From DATGSL01 sp964645585 (GTDB lineage: Bacteria; Verrucomicrobiota; Verrucomicrobiia; Opitutales; T3Sed10-336): 64,000 bases of DNA. This document shows, piece after piece, positions 50,201 to 58,169 of the stretch (positions are counted from its first letter, which is position 1; each line of letters starts with the position of its first letter). The notes under the pieces were generated by a model. That model was not told where the DNA came from. It saw only the letters and a list, made by a program, of their open reading frames with translations, and ran no database searches. The translations under genes and the position numbers were made by a program. The DNA is taken from the NCBI GenBank assembly GCA_964645585.1, contig CAZYAN010000002.1, positions 75,826 through 139,825 on the forward strand, read 5' to 3'.

Positions 50201-51655
50201 TCAATGCGCCGAATGCGCAAGCGCCGGGCTCGGAGCGACACCGGACGCGAGATATTTGTCGACTTTATTCGCGACGATGACGCCGTAATTGATTGTGCCG
50301 AGCCAGCCGGACATGATAATCCCGACTGAACCGGCGTGATACAAGCCGGGCAATTGCTCGGGCAATTCCATGGACACCCTGAGTCCCTCAAACTTGGTGC
50401 CAAACGACGTTCCGCCCATGTGACGCGTGTAATAATTGATCGTTCGCGGCGTCGCGGCTTCGACATGATCGAGCTTGGACCGGATGTCGGGAACGAACTG
50501 TTCGAGCGCAACGATCGACTCCTCGATTAAACGCTGCTTTTCTTTCTGATAATCCTCTTCGCGAAGATCGCACCAGTCTTCGTATCGACCATTCAATGAC
50601 GCGACAATCGCGAGGCGATCATGGCCGGGCCGTGTCTCAGGATAATAGATGGAAAACGTCCGGCTTCGGGTTCGCATGTCGACGAGCTCGTCGCTCGAAA
50701 AATGTTTCGCATCCGAGGTAAACACCAAGTCACCGATGTCGGGGATCGTCTCTCCCTTTTTCAAGCCGAGGTATACCTGGCAGGAGCTGCTGTTGAGACG
50801 GACGGCGTTGGCCTCCTCGATAAAGGCGTCTGAAAACTTGTCCGCCCCGGCGATCTTGAAAATGGTATTCTTCAGGTTGGCATTCGACAAAACCGCGCCG
50901 CACCGGATCGTCCGGCCGTTTACGCGCACGCCGGTCACTCGACGGTCCTCGCCTTCTCCGTCGACGAGGACTTCTTCGACCAAAGAGCTCCGGCGGACGT
51001 CGACGCCATTCTTCCTCAATTCAAGCAGCATCTTTTTCACGAGCGTATCGGTCCCGCCAGTGAACGTGTAGACGCCTTTGCTCATGAAGTTTGAAAAGAC
51101 GATCCCGAAGGTGATCGCCGGATCATTGAGCGTGGAGCCGTTCGCATAGGCGATCGGCTCCATCAGCAACCGCTGAACATCGTCACGCCCCGGGAAAAAT
51201 TCTTCGAACAGCTCGCCAGTCGTCCGCTGGTCGTCGTCATAAAAATTCATGGCCCGCAGCGTGGTGAAAAATCGCTCCACCGTCTCGGGCTCGATGCCGA
51301 ATTCCTCCGTTAAAAGCCGAGTAAAATCACTCCGGTCAAAAGTCGTCCAGATGTTGAACTGCGGGTTCACAAACCGCACGTTTTTAAGCTGAACGATCGA
51401 ATCCGCGATCTCGCGGCTCCAGTATTTGCGGCACGACTTGATCATTCCGACCGGAAATCCGTGCAGAGAGATGTCAAAGATGTGCCCTCCCTTGCGTTTA
51501 AACCAGGTCGCCAGCCCGCCCAGCTGGTAATGGTGTTCAAGGAGAAGGACAGAATGGCCGCATTTCGCGAGGCAGTTCGCCCCAGTCATTCCTCCCAGAC
51601 CGCTGCCGATGACGACCACGTCGTAGCGATCCTTCACACCTTTTAACATGTCCAT
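50201..51655 (-). CDS. CrtI/RetSat-like NAD(P)/FAD oxidoreductase (second of two)
   Basis: 484 residues from ATG at 51655, chosen because AGAGGA stands six bases before it; an ATG two codons earlier is possible. The Rossmann start is YDVVVIGSGLGGMTGANCLA, then LLLEHHYQLGGLATWF. GGTDTLVKKMLLELRKNGVDV is the phytoene-desaturase-type middle motif. The C-terminus LPEQLPGLYHAGSVGIIMSGWLGTINYG is the FAD end. Relatives saturate, desaturate or isomerise polyene chains. It lies 29 bases before fabZ and 140 bases after the other FAD enzyme in the same operon. The chain substrate is likely ACP-bound or a lipid, which is inferred from context. Confidence 0.85.
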   Translation of the reverse strand: MDMLKGVKDRYDVVVIGSGLGGMTGANCLAKCGHSVLLLEHHYQLGGLATWFKRKGGHIFDISLHGFPVGMIKSCRKYWSREIADSIVQLKNVRFVNPQFNIWTTFDRSDFTRLLTEEFGIEPETVERFFTTLRAMNFYDDDQRTTGELFEEFFPGRDDVQRLLMEPIAYANGSTLNDPAITFGIVFSNFMSKGVYTFTGGTDTLVKKMLLELRKNGVDVRRSSLVEEVLVDGEGEDRRVTGVRVNGRTIRCGAVLSNANLKNTIFKIAGADKFSDAFIEEANAVRLNSSSCQVYLGLKKGETIPDIGDLVFTSDAKHFSSDELVDMRTRSRTFSIYYPETRPGHDRLAIVASLNGRYEDWCDLREEDYQKEKQRLIEESIVALEQFVPDIRSKLDHVEAATPRTINYYTRHMGGTSFGTKFEGLRVSMELPEQLPGLYHAGSVGIIMSGWLGTINYGVIVANKVDKYLASGVAPSPALAHSAH

Positions 51656-51795
51656 TGCCATTCCTCTTCGAGTCTGAAAGCGAAATGCCAAAATGCAACA
51701 ACGCCGTGCTCCTTCGGAAAATCGGCACGATCCCGCTTCGACTCTTCATCTCGGCCCTCCCGCCCCATCGTCCCTGCGCGGCGTCGCTTTTGCAC

Positions 51796-53220
51796 TTACC
51801 GAACCGCGGGCCCTGAGCCTTGCAAGACGTGCAGATTCGCCATCGAAATTCCGCTCAGCATCGCGCCGACGATCCCCAGAAATCCTTGATCCGTGCCGCA
51901 CAAAAAAAGGTTTTCCAGTTCGGTCCGCCCGTCTTTCCGCTTCTTTGGCGCGCCATACACCGCACCGTTGAAGTGCTCGGTGTAGCGTTTGATTGTCCGG
52001 GGCGTAAACATATCCCGCGTCCGAACACGCCTCGCGATGCCTCCCTCCACGGGCGGCAGAAACTTCATGGCGGCCGCGGAAATTTTCTCAAACCATTCGT
52101 CCTTGCGCTGCCGGTACTGCTCCTCAGCCAGATCGCGCCACTGGCGGTAATTCGCCAGGCAGGTCACGCGGAACCAGCCTTCCTCCATCCGCTCCTCGCC
52201 GTATTGAAAATTGTTTGGGAAACAGATCACGCCGCTTCTCGGATCGACCAAGTTCGAAGGGACTTCGTAATGGAAGCGCTCCGTGTCGTTGAAGAAAACA
52301 ATCGTGTCCCCCCACCCGAGCTCCGCCGGTTCACTGTCGAGCACCGAAATCGTTTCGACAAACGACAGACGCCCGGCGTCCGGATGGTCGTCATCGATCG
52401 GCTGATTTTGCCAAAGGCGCCGTGTCTCGAGATCTCCAGCCGATGAGAGTACCCGGTCGGCCGTTACCGTTGCGCCATTGTCGAGGACGATTCCCGTGAC
52501 GCGATTGCCCTCCACGAGAAGGTTCCGGACGCCGCACTTCATTTTCCGCTTCACTCCCGTTTTGCGGCAGCGGTCGAGCAGAATCTTCGTCAGCCGTCGC
52601 ACCCCCTCGAACGGACGGGCAAATCCTTCGAGGAAGATCGACTTGAACATGATCGCAAACTGGTAGAAGTCCATGTCGTTCTCCCGCGCGCTTCCGTAGA
52701 ACATCAAGGGACAAAACAGCATGTCGGCCAGCAGCGGGTCGCGGAGGTAGCGTCCGACCACGTCTCTCGCGCCGAGCCCGTCGTCACCGAGCGAAACATC
52801 GTCGTACGTGCGAATCGCTTCCACCAGTCGCCGGAAGCCGTCGATCTCTCGCGGAAATTCTTGCGCCACCTCGGACTCAAACAGACCGAAATCGTTGCTG
52901 AACGACAGCGAAACATCGGGAAAGGCGACCCGAGACCGAATCTGTTCGCACAGGGCAAGTTCGTCGCGATCGATCCGCAGTTGCCGAAGCAGCTTAGCCA
53001 GCGGGGTTCCGCGAACGCCCGGCGGCACGTAATTGGTCATCGCATGCAGCCCGACGTCAAACTTCCTGCGGTCGAAATTGTAGAAACTGTTGAGGCCGCC
53101 GACGACGTTATGGCGCTCAAAGACGCAGACCTTTTTGCCGAAGTGCGCGAGACGAATCGCCGCTGCAAGCCCTGACATGCCCGCGCCAATAATGACCGCG
53201 TCGAAATGCTCACCATCCAT
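51796..53220 (-). CDS. CrtI-like NAD(P)/FAD oxidoreductase (first of two)
   Basis: 474 residues from ATG MDGEHFDAVIIGAGMSGLAA; ATG at 53232 is also open. The dinucleotide fold VIIGAGMSGLAAAIRLAHFGKKV and VFERHNVVGGLNSFY is followed by FDVGLHAMTNYVPPG. The rest follows the phytoene-desaturase plan: VRRLTKILLDRCRKTG, LSSAGDLETRR, and the end ENLFLCGTDQGFLGIVGAMLSGISMAN. It differs clearly from its neighbour, so the two probably perform different steps. It lies 134 bases after the acp stop in the same direction. Confidence 0.85.
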   Translation of the reverse strand: MDGEHFDAVIIGAGMSGLAAAIRLAHFGKKVCVFERHNVVGGLNSFYNFDRRKFDVGLHAMTNYVPPGVRGTPLAKLLRQLRIDRDELALCEQIRSRVAFPDVSLSFSNDFGLFESEVAQEFPREIDGFRRLVEAIRTYDDVSLGDDGLGARDVVGRYLRDPLLADMLFCPLMFYGSARENDMDFYQFAIMFKSIFLEGFARPFEGVRRLTKILLDRCRKTGVKRKMKCGVRNLLVEGNRVTGIVLDNGATVTADRVLSSAGDLETRRLWQNQPIDDDHPDAGRLSFVETISVLDSEPAELGWGDTIVFFNDTERFHYEVPSNLVDPRSGVICFPNNFQYGEERMEEGWFRVTCLANYRQWRDLAEEQYRQRKDEWFEKISAAAMKFLPPVEGGIARRVRTRDMFTPRTIKRYTEHFNGAVYGAPKKRKDGRTELENLFLCGTDQGFLGIVGAMLSGISMANLHVLQGSGPAVR

Positions 53221-53354
53221 GGTCGGTCCCAATGACGGTTACGTTACTCGAACTCCTTCGCGTCAGACAGAACCCGAACCGCCGGAAACAGAGACGCGCC
53301 CCGCAGGGCGCGCGCCGGCCCGGCGTTTCGCCGGAAATCTCCACGAGAGAGGGT

Positions 53355-53615
53355 TCAGGAGACGGCCTTTTCGTTGAACTTGGGAGTCAAATACTCCGCG
53401 CAGCTGTCCAGAGAGGCGAGCCGCGGATAGTCCGATTCGGGAACTTCGATCCCGTACTGCTTGCGAAGCTCCATCACAATGTCGAGAAAATCCATCGAAT
53501 CCAGCTCCAACTGATCGCGAAGCCTTACATCGGGCTTCACATCGCCCAGATCTTCATCCGGAGCGATCTCCGCGATGATGTCGAGGACGATCTTCTTACA
53601 TTCTTCGTGTGTCAT
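53355..53615 (-). CDS. Acyl carrier protein, dedicated
   Basis: 86 residues. The phosphopantetheine site is ELDSMDFLDIVMELRKQYGI with Ser40, matching the DS(L/M) motif. The N-terminus MTHEECKKIVLDIIAEIAPD and the acidic surface are typical. The C-terminal PKFNEKAVS tail is longer than the housekeeping ACP. It lies 22 bases after fabF and carries the growing chain for the enzymes of this operon. A separate housekeeping ACP is expected elsewhere in the genome. Confidence 0.93.
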   Translation of the reverse strand: MTHEECKKIVLDIIAEIAPDEDLGDVKPDVRLRDQLELDSMDFLDIVMELRKQYGIEVPESDYPRLASLDSCAEYLTPKFNEKAVS

Positions 53616-53637
53616 AAAAGGTCAGTTGTTTGTTCGT

Positions 53638-54873
53638 TTAGCTGGAAAAACGCCTCACAACAACGGAGGAGTTAATACCCAACATACCAAAGGAGTTGTT
53701 CAAAATCGCGTCAACCCGTTTCGCCTCGATCGGCCCGTGAAGGACGTGGTTGGGAAGTTCGCACTCGGGATCGAGGTTGTCGACGTTCAGGGACGGATGG
53801 ATGAGGCGGTCGTCAAATGCCCCAAGATTTCCTGCAAGCTCCAGCGCTCCGGCCGCGCCCATCGTATGGCCGATAAAGCCTTTCGTGTTGTTGACGCGCG
53901 TTTCCGGACAATCGGCGAAAACCTGCCGCAACGCCTTGCATTCTTGGACGTCTCCGACGGCTGTTGCCGTCGCATGGGTGCTGACAATCTGAATGTCCGA
54001 CGGCCGCAAATCACTGCGCTCAATGGCCCGCATCATGCACTCTGCCTGGCGTTCGCTGTCAGGCAAAACGGTGTCGCCGGCATCGGAATTGACACAATAG
54101 CCCAGGACTTCCGCGTAAATCTTCGCTCCGCGCGCCTGTGCGTCTTCCAGGCGCTCCAGCACATAGAGGCAGCCGCCTTCGCTGACGACGATGCCGTTGC
54201 GATCACGGTCAAACGGACGGCTCGCTTTGGCCGGATCGTCGTGTCTGGCCAGCGCACCCTGGCTCTTGAACGCGGCGAAAATCCCGAATGTGTGGATGCT
54301 CTCGCTCACTCCGCCGCCGAGGGCGAGATCGACCTCTCCAAGGCGCAGCATCTGGACCGCCTGGATCAACCCCGCGTTGCCCGCGGCGCAAGCAGCGCCA
54401 ATCGTGTAATGCGGACCGGTGATGCCCATGTTGATCGTCACCTCCCCGGCCGGATTGTTCGCCACCGTCCGCGGATTGTGGTGGTGCGTCCAGTAACGGG
54501 TGTCGTAGTTGAACTTCGAAATATTGTAGATCTCGTTCTCGGTCTCGACGTTTCCGTGCTCCGTCACCCCGACGTACACGCCGACGCGGTCCTTGGCCTG
54601 CCGGTCCCAGTCGATCCCCGCGTCCCGCACCGCCTCGTTGGCGCAGTAAATCCCGATGCTGCCGGCGCGGGTTCCGACGCGCAATTGCTTGCGGGTCTGG
54701 TAGCGCAAGGGGTCATAATTGCAGACGCCGGCATGGACGGGACCCATGTAGCGCATATCGATCGTCTGGATTCCGGCGACACCGTTGAGCAGGTTGTTCC
54801 GGAACTCCTTGAGATCATTCCCGTTTGGAGATGTCAGGCCGACGCCTGTTATGACTATGCGGCTGTTCACCAT
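53638..54873 (-). CDS. Beta-ketoacyl-ACP synthase, FabF-like
   Basis: 411 residues. The start is MVNSRIVITGVGLTSPNGND. The catalytic Cys is C162 in TIGAACAAGNAGLI. The His residues are H300 in STHATATAVGD (the usual THGTGT is altered) and H336 in NTKGFIGHTMGAAGALE. It elongates acyl chains by decarboxylating malonyl-ACP. The altered His box and dedicated ACP mark it as a specialised paralogue. It is the first gene of the five-gene set; no ketoreductase or enoyl reductase gene is next to it. Confidence 0.92.
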   Translation of the reverse strand: MVNSRIVITGVGLTSPNGNDLKEFRNNLLNGVAGIQTIDMRYMGPVHAGVCNYDPLRYQTRKQLRVGTRAGSIGIYCANEAVRDAGIDWDRQAKDRVGVYVGVTEHGNVETENEIYNISKFNYDTRYWTHHHNPRTVANNPAGEVTINMGITGPHYTIGAACAAGNAGLIQAVQMLRLGEVDLALGGGVSESIHTFGIFAAFKSQGALARHDDPAKASRPFDRDRNGIVVSEGGCLYVLERLEDAQARGAKIYAEVLGYCVNSDAGDTVLPDSERQAECMMRAIERSDLRPSDIQIVSTHATATAVGDVQECKALRQVFADCPETRVNNTKGFIGHTMGAAGALELAGNLGAFDDRLIHPSLNVDNLDPECELPNHVLHGPIEAKRVDAILNNSFGMLGINSSVVVRRFSS

Positions 54874-54997
54874 CAGCGAAAACAGGCATTAAAGACACGA
54901 ATCCCGTGGCCCTGTCAATGAGGCAGGTCGCCGAATCACGTGTTCAATAATCCTGTGCTCCGCTGAGGGCGGCGCTGAAACGCCTGGATTTCCTCCC

Positions 54998-55291
54998 TTA
55001 CTCGTGCGGCGTTCGAAAATAGAGCATTTCCGCCGCGGCGTTCGAGTCGTAGTAATGGGAATTGTCCCAGTCCGACTCCGTATCCTGAAAACGGCGGAAG
55101 TGGCTCATCAATTCGATCTCCTCGCGGATGTCCTCCTGGTTGAAATCGACGACCACATCCGGCTCGACCTCGTCCGCTTCTTCGCGCAGCTGCTTAATCA
55201 GCTGCCACGACTTCGGCGTCAGGCGGCGCTTGTGTTTCCGGTTCTTTTGATAGGCTTGGCGGATGAGTTTCAAACGGGTTTTCTTGTCCAT
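54998..55291 (-). CDS. Small charged protein, unknown function
   Basis: 97 residues. The first 35 are strongly basic (DKKTRLKLIRQAYQKNRKHK), the remainder acidic (EEADEVEPDVVVDFNQEDIREEIEL), ending with DNSHYYDSNAAAEMLYFRT. No membrane segment or known motif. It lies 124 bases upstream of fabF on the same strand and might be co-transcribed with it. The composition, biased yet non-repetitive, and a plain ATG with usual codons argue for a real gene. Confidence 0.6.
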   Translation of the reverse strand: MDKKTRLKLIRQAYQKNRKHKRRLTPKSWQLIKQLREEADEVEPDVVVDFNQEDIREEIELMSHFRRFQDTESDWDNSHYYDSNAAAEMLYFRTPHE

Positions 55292-55655
55292 AAGAATGAT
55301 CGATACGGGTTTTTAAAACGCTGGGTTACACATCCATTCTCGCAGTTGCCGCTGGCCGTGCTGCCAGCGCCGTCGCATTGCTAGAATCCGGGACGGCGTT
55401 GGAGCGGAAGCTATCACAGCCGCGGAACCGTCTCAATTGGGGTTGCCCCTAACCTCCTCTGCGTGTTTTCCTTACACGGCCTCATGCAACATCCTCCGGG
55501 CCCGATGAGATATCGGGGTGTGCTCATTTGGAAAATGGTTCGGCGGAGTCTGGGTTCCTGAGCCTTCGGGCCGCGCAGCGGCTGAGCCTGGCAGTGGCAA
55601 TCCCGTGGCGGAACCCGGGGGCGGAGCCGCCCCCGGGCCTCTCCTCCTGTTTCCT
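55292..55655. other. 364-base intergenic region
   Basis: No gene is seen. The only feature I can name is the GC-rich inverted repeat at 55614-55637, reported separately. The short plus-strand frames here are overlapping shadows of the hsp20 gene. Confidence 0.7.
55614..55637 (-). terminator. Perfect GC-rich inverted repeat after the first Hsp20 gene
   Basis: CCCGGGGGCGG and CCGCCCCCGGG pair over 11 bp around AG (or 10 bp around GAGC). It sits 19 bases past the stop of the minus-strand hsp20 gene. There is no T-run, so termination is plausible but not proven. Confidence 0.45.
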
Positions 55656-56129
55656 CTATTGCTCGATCCGGATCTTCCGGCTTTTCCGGCGAGCTTCCTC
55701 CGCCTTTGGCAGGTGAATCCGCAGGACGCCGTTCCGGAATCGGGCCTTCACTTTATCGCGGTCGACACGCGAGGCCAAGGGGATGAAGCGATGAAAGCTC
55801 CCGAACGAGCGTTCCATCCTAGTGTAATCCTCCCCTTCTTCCTTGCTCTCCTCCCTCTTTTCGCCGCGCAACGTCAGCCCATGCTCGTCGAGGCTGACGT
55901 CTATGTCTTTTTCCTCCAATCCTGGGAGTTCGGCCGTCACCAGATACTCGCTATCTTTGTCGACAACGTCGACTTTTGGACGAAACTCGCCTTCCCTGCC
56001 GAATCCCCAATCGAAAAACTCGTCGAAGAACCGGCTCGGGAAAAGGGATTCATCAAACAGACTCGACGGACGCGTGAGAGACGGACTGCTCCGCCGGCTT
56101 TTCCATGGCACAAGATCTCGAACATTCAT
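55656..56129 (-). CDS. Hsp20/alpha-crystallin small heat-shock protein (third in operon)
   Basis: 157 residues. The crystallin domain covers about 50-150: FRPKVDVVDKDSEYLVTAELPG, then LEEKDIDVSLDEHGLTLRGEK and the ARFRNGVLRIHLPKA motif (A-x-x-x-N-G-V-L). A variable aromatic N-terminus (FFDEFFDWGFG) precedes it. A strong Shine-Dalgarno (AGGAGGTT) stands before the ATG. It holds unfolded proteins during stress. It is the last of three tandem minus-strand paralogues that differ considerably, so they are not recent copies. Confidence 0.94.
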   Translation of the reverse strand: MNVRDLVPWKSRRSSPSLTRPSSLFDESLFPSRFFDEFFDWGFGREGEFRPKVDVVDKDSEYLVTAELPGLEEKDIDVSLDEHGLTLRGEKREESKEEGEDYTRMERSFGSFHRFIPLASRVDRDKVKARFRNGVLRIHLPKAEEARRKSRKIRIEQ

Positions 56130-56183
56130 ACTTTTAACCTCCTAACCAATAAGAAATAACTAAAAACCAATTACGGCTAACCG

Positions 56184-56588
56184 CTACTCCGCCTTAATTT
56201 CGATCTTTCGAGCTTTCGCCTGGTCACCTTTCGGAAGGCGAAGCTCGAGCACCCCGTTCCGAATCGATGCACGGATTTTCTCCTGATTGATTTCTTCCGA
56301 GAGTTCGAATACCCGCTCGAAATCGCCTGGTACATATTCTCCATCAATCAGCCTGAGCTCTTGCGGGGTGTCGTCCCGCGCAGTTCCACGAATGGTTAAA
56401 ATGCCCGCTTCAAGCGTGCATTCGACGCTGGTCTCATCGACTCCGGGAAGATCGGCCCGCACGATGATTTCCTCGGGAGTTTCCAGGATATCGACCGGCG
56501 GCGAGAAGATCGGGCGCCGCGGCGTCCGCTCGACCTTTTCCGGCGATATTGATTCGGACTTCGTTAGTTGCTGATTACTTTCTGCCAT
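56184..56588 (-). CDS. Hsp20/alpha-crystallin small heat-shock protein (second in operon)
   Basis: 134 residues from ATG MAESNQQLTKSESISPEKVE, supported by GGAGG seven bases upstream; the longer frame to 56666 overlaps the neighbour. The crystallin core is FSPPVDILETPEEIIVRADL, then VDETSVECTLEAGILTIRG and the conserved ASIRNGVLELRLPKGDQ. The N-terminus is short and hydrophilic. It lies 54 bases before the third paralogue and 67 bases after the first. Confidence 0.93.
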   Translation of the reverse strand: MAESNQQLTKSESISPEKVERTPRRPIFSPPVDILETPEEIIVRADLPGVDETSVECTLEAGILTIRGTARDDTPQELRLIDGEYVPGDFERVFELSEEINQEKIRASIRNGVLELRLPKGDQAKARKIEIKAE

Positions 56589-56655
56589 TGTTTTTCCTCC
56601 ACTCTTTCTCGTTCTTTCAAAACAGATTATGCGATTCGCGGCTCTCCTATGCGCT

Positions 56656-57102
56656 TCAAGAGCCAATCTCGATCTTCCGCGGCTTGTCGCTTTCGGCGCG
56701 CGGCAGTCGGACTTGCAGGATGCCGTTCTTCAATTTGGCCTGAACGTTGTCGGCATCCACCGCGAACGGCAGCTCGACCGTTCGACGAAACCGCCCTCCA
56801 AAACGTTCCTGACGCAGCGAACGGCAATCGTCACCGTGCTCTTCCGGTTCGCGCTTACCTTCCAGCGTAAACGTGTTGCCCGTTACCGAAACATCGAGGT
56901 GCTCGCCATCGACTCCCGGGACTTCCGCCGCGATGATTACCTCATCGCCGTTGGCGTAAATGTTCAGAGGCGGGAAAACGTCGCGTCGTGCCGAATGTCC
57001 ATCACTCGACCCGAAAAGCCGGTTGACCGCCCGCCGCAGTTCATTCATCTCGGCAAACGGATCCCAGCTTGATTCCAATATTGGCGTGTATCTTCCTATC
57101 AT
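56656..57102 (-). CDS. Hsp20/alpha-crystallin small heat-shock protein (first in operon)
   Basis: 148 residues. The start MIGRYTPILESSWDPFAEMN leads to the core FPPLNIYANGDEVIIAAEVP, then VDGEHLDVSVTGNTFTLEGKR and AKLKNGILQVRLPRAESDK. A purine-rich Shine-Dalgarno (AAAGGAAAAAG) precedes the ATG. It is the first gene of the triple and follows the likely promoter region at 57159-57232. Confidence 0.94.
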   Translation of the reverse strand: MIGRYTPILESSWDPFAEMNELRRAVNRLFGSSDGHSARRDVFPPLNIYANGDEVIIAAEVPGVDGEHLDVSVTGNTFTLEGKREPEEHGDDCRSLRQERFGGRFRRTVELPFAVDADNVQAKLKNGILQVRLPRAESDKPRKIEIGS

Positions 57103-57158
57103 GTCTTTTTCCTTTCTTTATCCTGATCCGATTCACAGGTAGTCTGCACTCCCCTGTT

Positions 57159-57232
57159 ATGCATAAAAGGTACCAGCTTCCAGAAAAGACACAAATGCTT
57201 ATAATCAACGACTTACATAATTCTGGAAGCTG
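57159..57232 (-). promoter_or_regulatory. Candidate promoter with inverted repeat for the hsp20 operon
   Basis: On the minus strand TGGTACCTTTTATGCAT (57175-57159) has GG and GC spaced as in a sigma-54 -24/-12 promoter, with two or three mismatches, about 57 bases before the first hsp20 ATG. A perfect 12-base inverted repeat, CAGCTTCCAGAA (57174-57185) and TTCTGGAAGCTG (57221-57232), flanks the upstream side and touches the -24 element. It may be an activator or repressor site. Sigma-70 or sigma-32 control is not excluded. Confidence 0.4.
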
Positions 57233-57317
57233 CGCCGCTTGCCAAATGCAGGGACGGTCGGTCAAGTTGACTCACCGTTTGTGACAAAAAGGAACAGAGC
57301 CTTCGCGCGCTCCTCTT

Positions 57318-58169
57318 ATGAATTTTCCAAGCACGCTTCTCTTCTGGGTCCTTGGCATCGCAGGTTCTCTTTATCTGCTCGCCGCCGCACGGATCTTTTT
57401 CTTTCAGCGAAGTCTGATTTACCTTCCAAGCCGAGTCCTCTGGCGCACCCCCGGCGATGCTGGTCTCGCGTTCGAAAATGTCACGCTGACAGCGGAAGAC
57501 GGCGTCCGCCTCCACGGTTGGTTTGTTCCGTCGCCGCGCAGCCGGGGCGCTGTTCTTTTCTTTCACGGAAACGCCGGCAACATTTCCTACCGCGTCGAGA
57601 CGGCGTATATGTTTCACAACTGGGACCTCGACGTCCTGATGATCGATTACCGCGGCTACGGAAAGAGCGAGGGCACACCGTCTGAAGCCGGCACTCGCCT
57701 GGATTCAATCGCTGCTTGGAATTACCTGGTACAGCAAAAAGGAATCACCCCCGAGCACATCATCGTTCATGGCCGTTCACTCGGATCGGCCGTCGCCGTC
57801 GAACTCGCCGCGCAGGTCCAGCCGGGCGCCGCTATTCTAGAATCCGGTTTCACCAGCGTCGCCGATCTCGGCTCAACCCTGTACCCGTGGCTCCCCGTGC
57901 GCTTCCTCACGCGGCACTTTTACCCGTCTATCGATTCCATCACCCGCCTGCGCTGCCCGGTCATGGTCGCCCACAGCCGCGACGACGAGCTGATCCCGTT
58001 CGCGCACGGCAAACGTCTCTTTGAAGCCGCGCCAGAACCGAAAGTGTTTTTTGAAATGCGGGGAACCCATGCCGGCTGTGTCGCCGCCACGGGGGAGCGG
58101 TACGAACTGGAGATCCGCGCTTTCATCGACAACGTTCTCACCCGCCGGATTTCAAGGTCGCCAGCGTAA
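57318..58169 (+). CDS. Alpha/beta hydrolase, membrane-anchored (ABHD13/BEM46-like)
   Basis: 283 residues. The N-terminal helix LLFWVLGIAGSLYLLAAARIFFF is a membrane anchor. The hydrolase fold shows RGAVLFFHGNAGNISYR (oxyanion HG), nucleophile elbow IIVHGRSLGSAVAVEL, acid VAHSRDDELIPFAHG and the His in MRGTHAGCVAATG. The substrate is unknown; ester or peptide hydrolysis is possible. The ATG lies 215 bases from the divergent hsp20 operon, so the two share the promoter region. Its end overlaps the converging phosphoesterase gene by 32 bases. Confidence 0.87.
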   Translation: MNFPSTLLFWVLGIAGSLYLLAAARIFFFQRSLIYLPSRVLWRTPGDAGLAFENVTLTAEDGVRLHGWFVPSPRSRGAVLFFHGNAGNISYRVETAYMFHNWDLDVLMIDYRGYGKSEGTPSEAGTRLDSIAAWNYLVQQKGITPEHIIVHGRSLGSAVAVELAAQVQPGAAILESGFTSVADLGSTLYPWLPVRFLTRHFYPSIDSITRLRCPVMVAHSRDDELIPFAHGKRLFEAAPEPKVFFEMRGTHAGCVAATGERYELEIRAFIDNVLTRRISRSPA

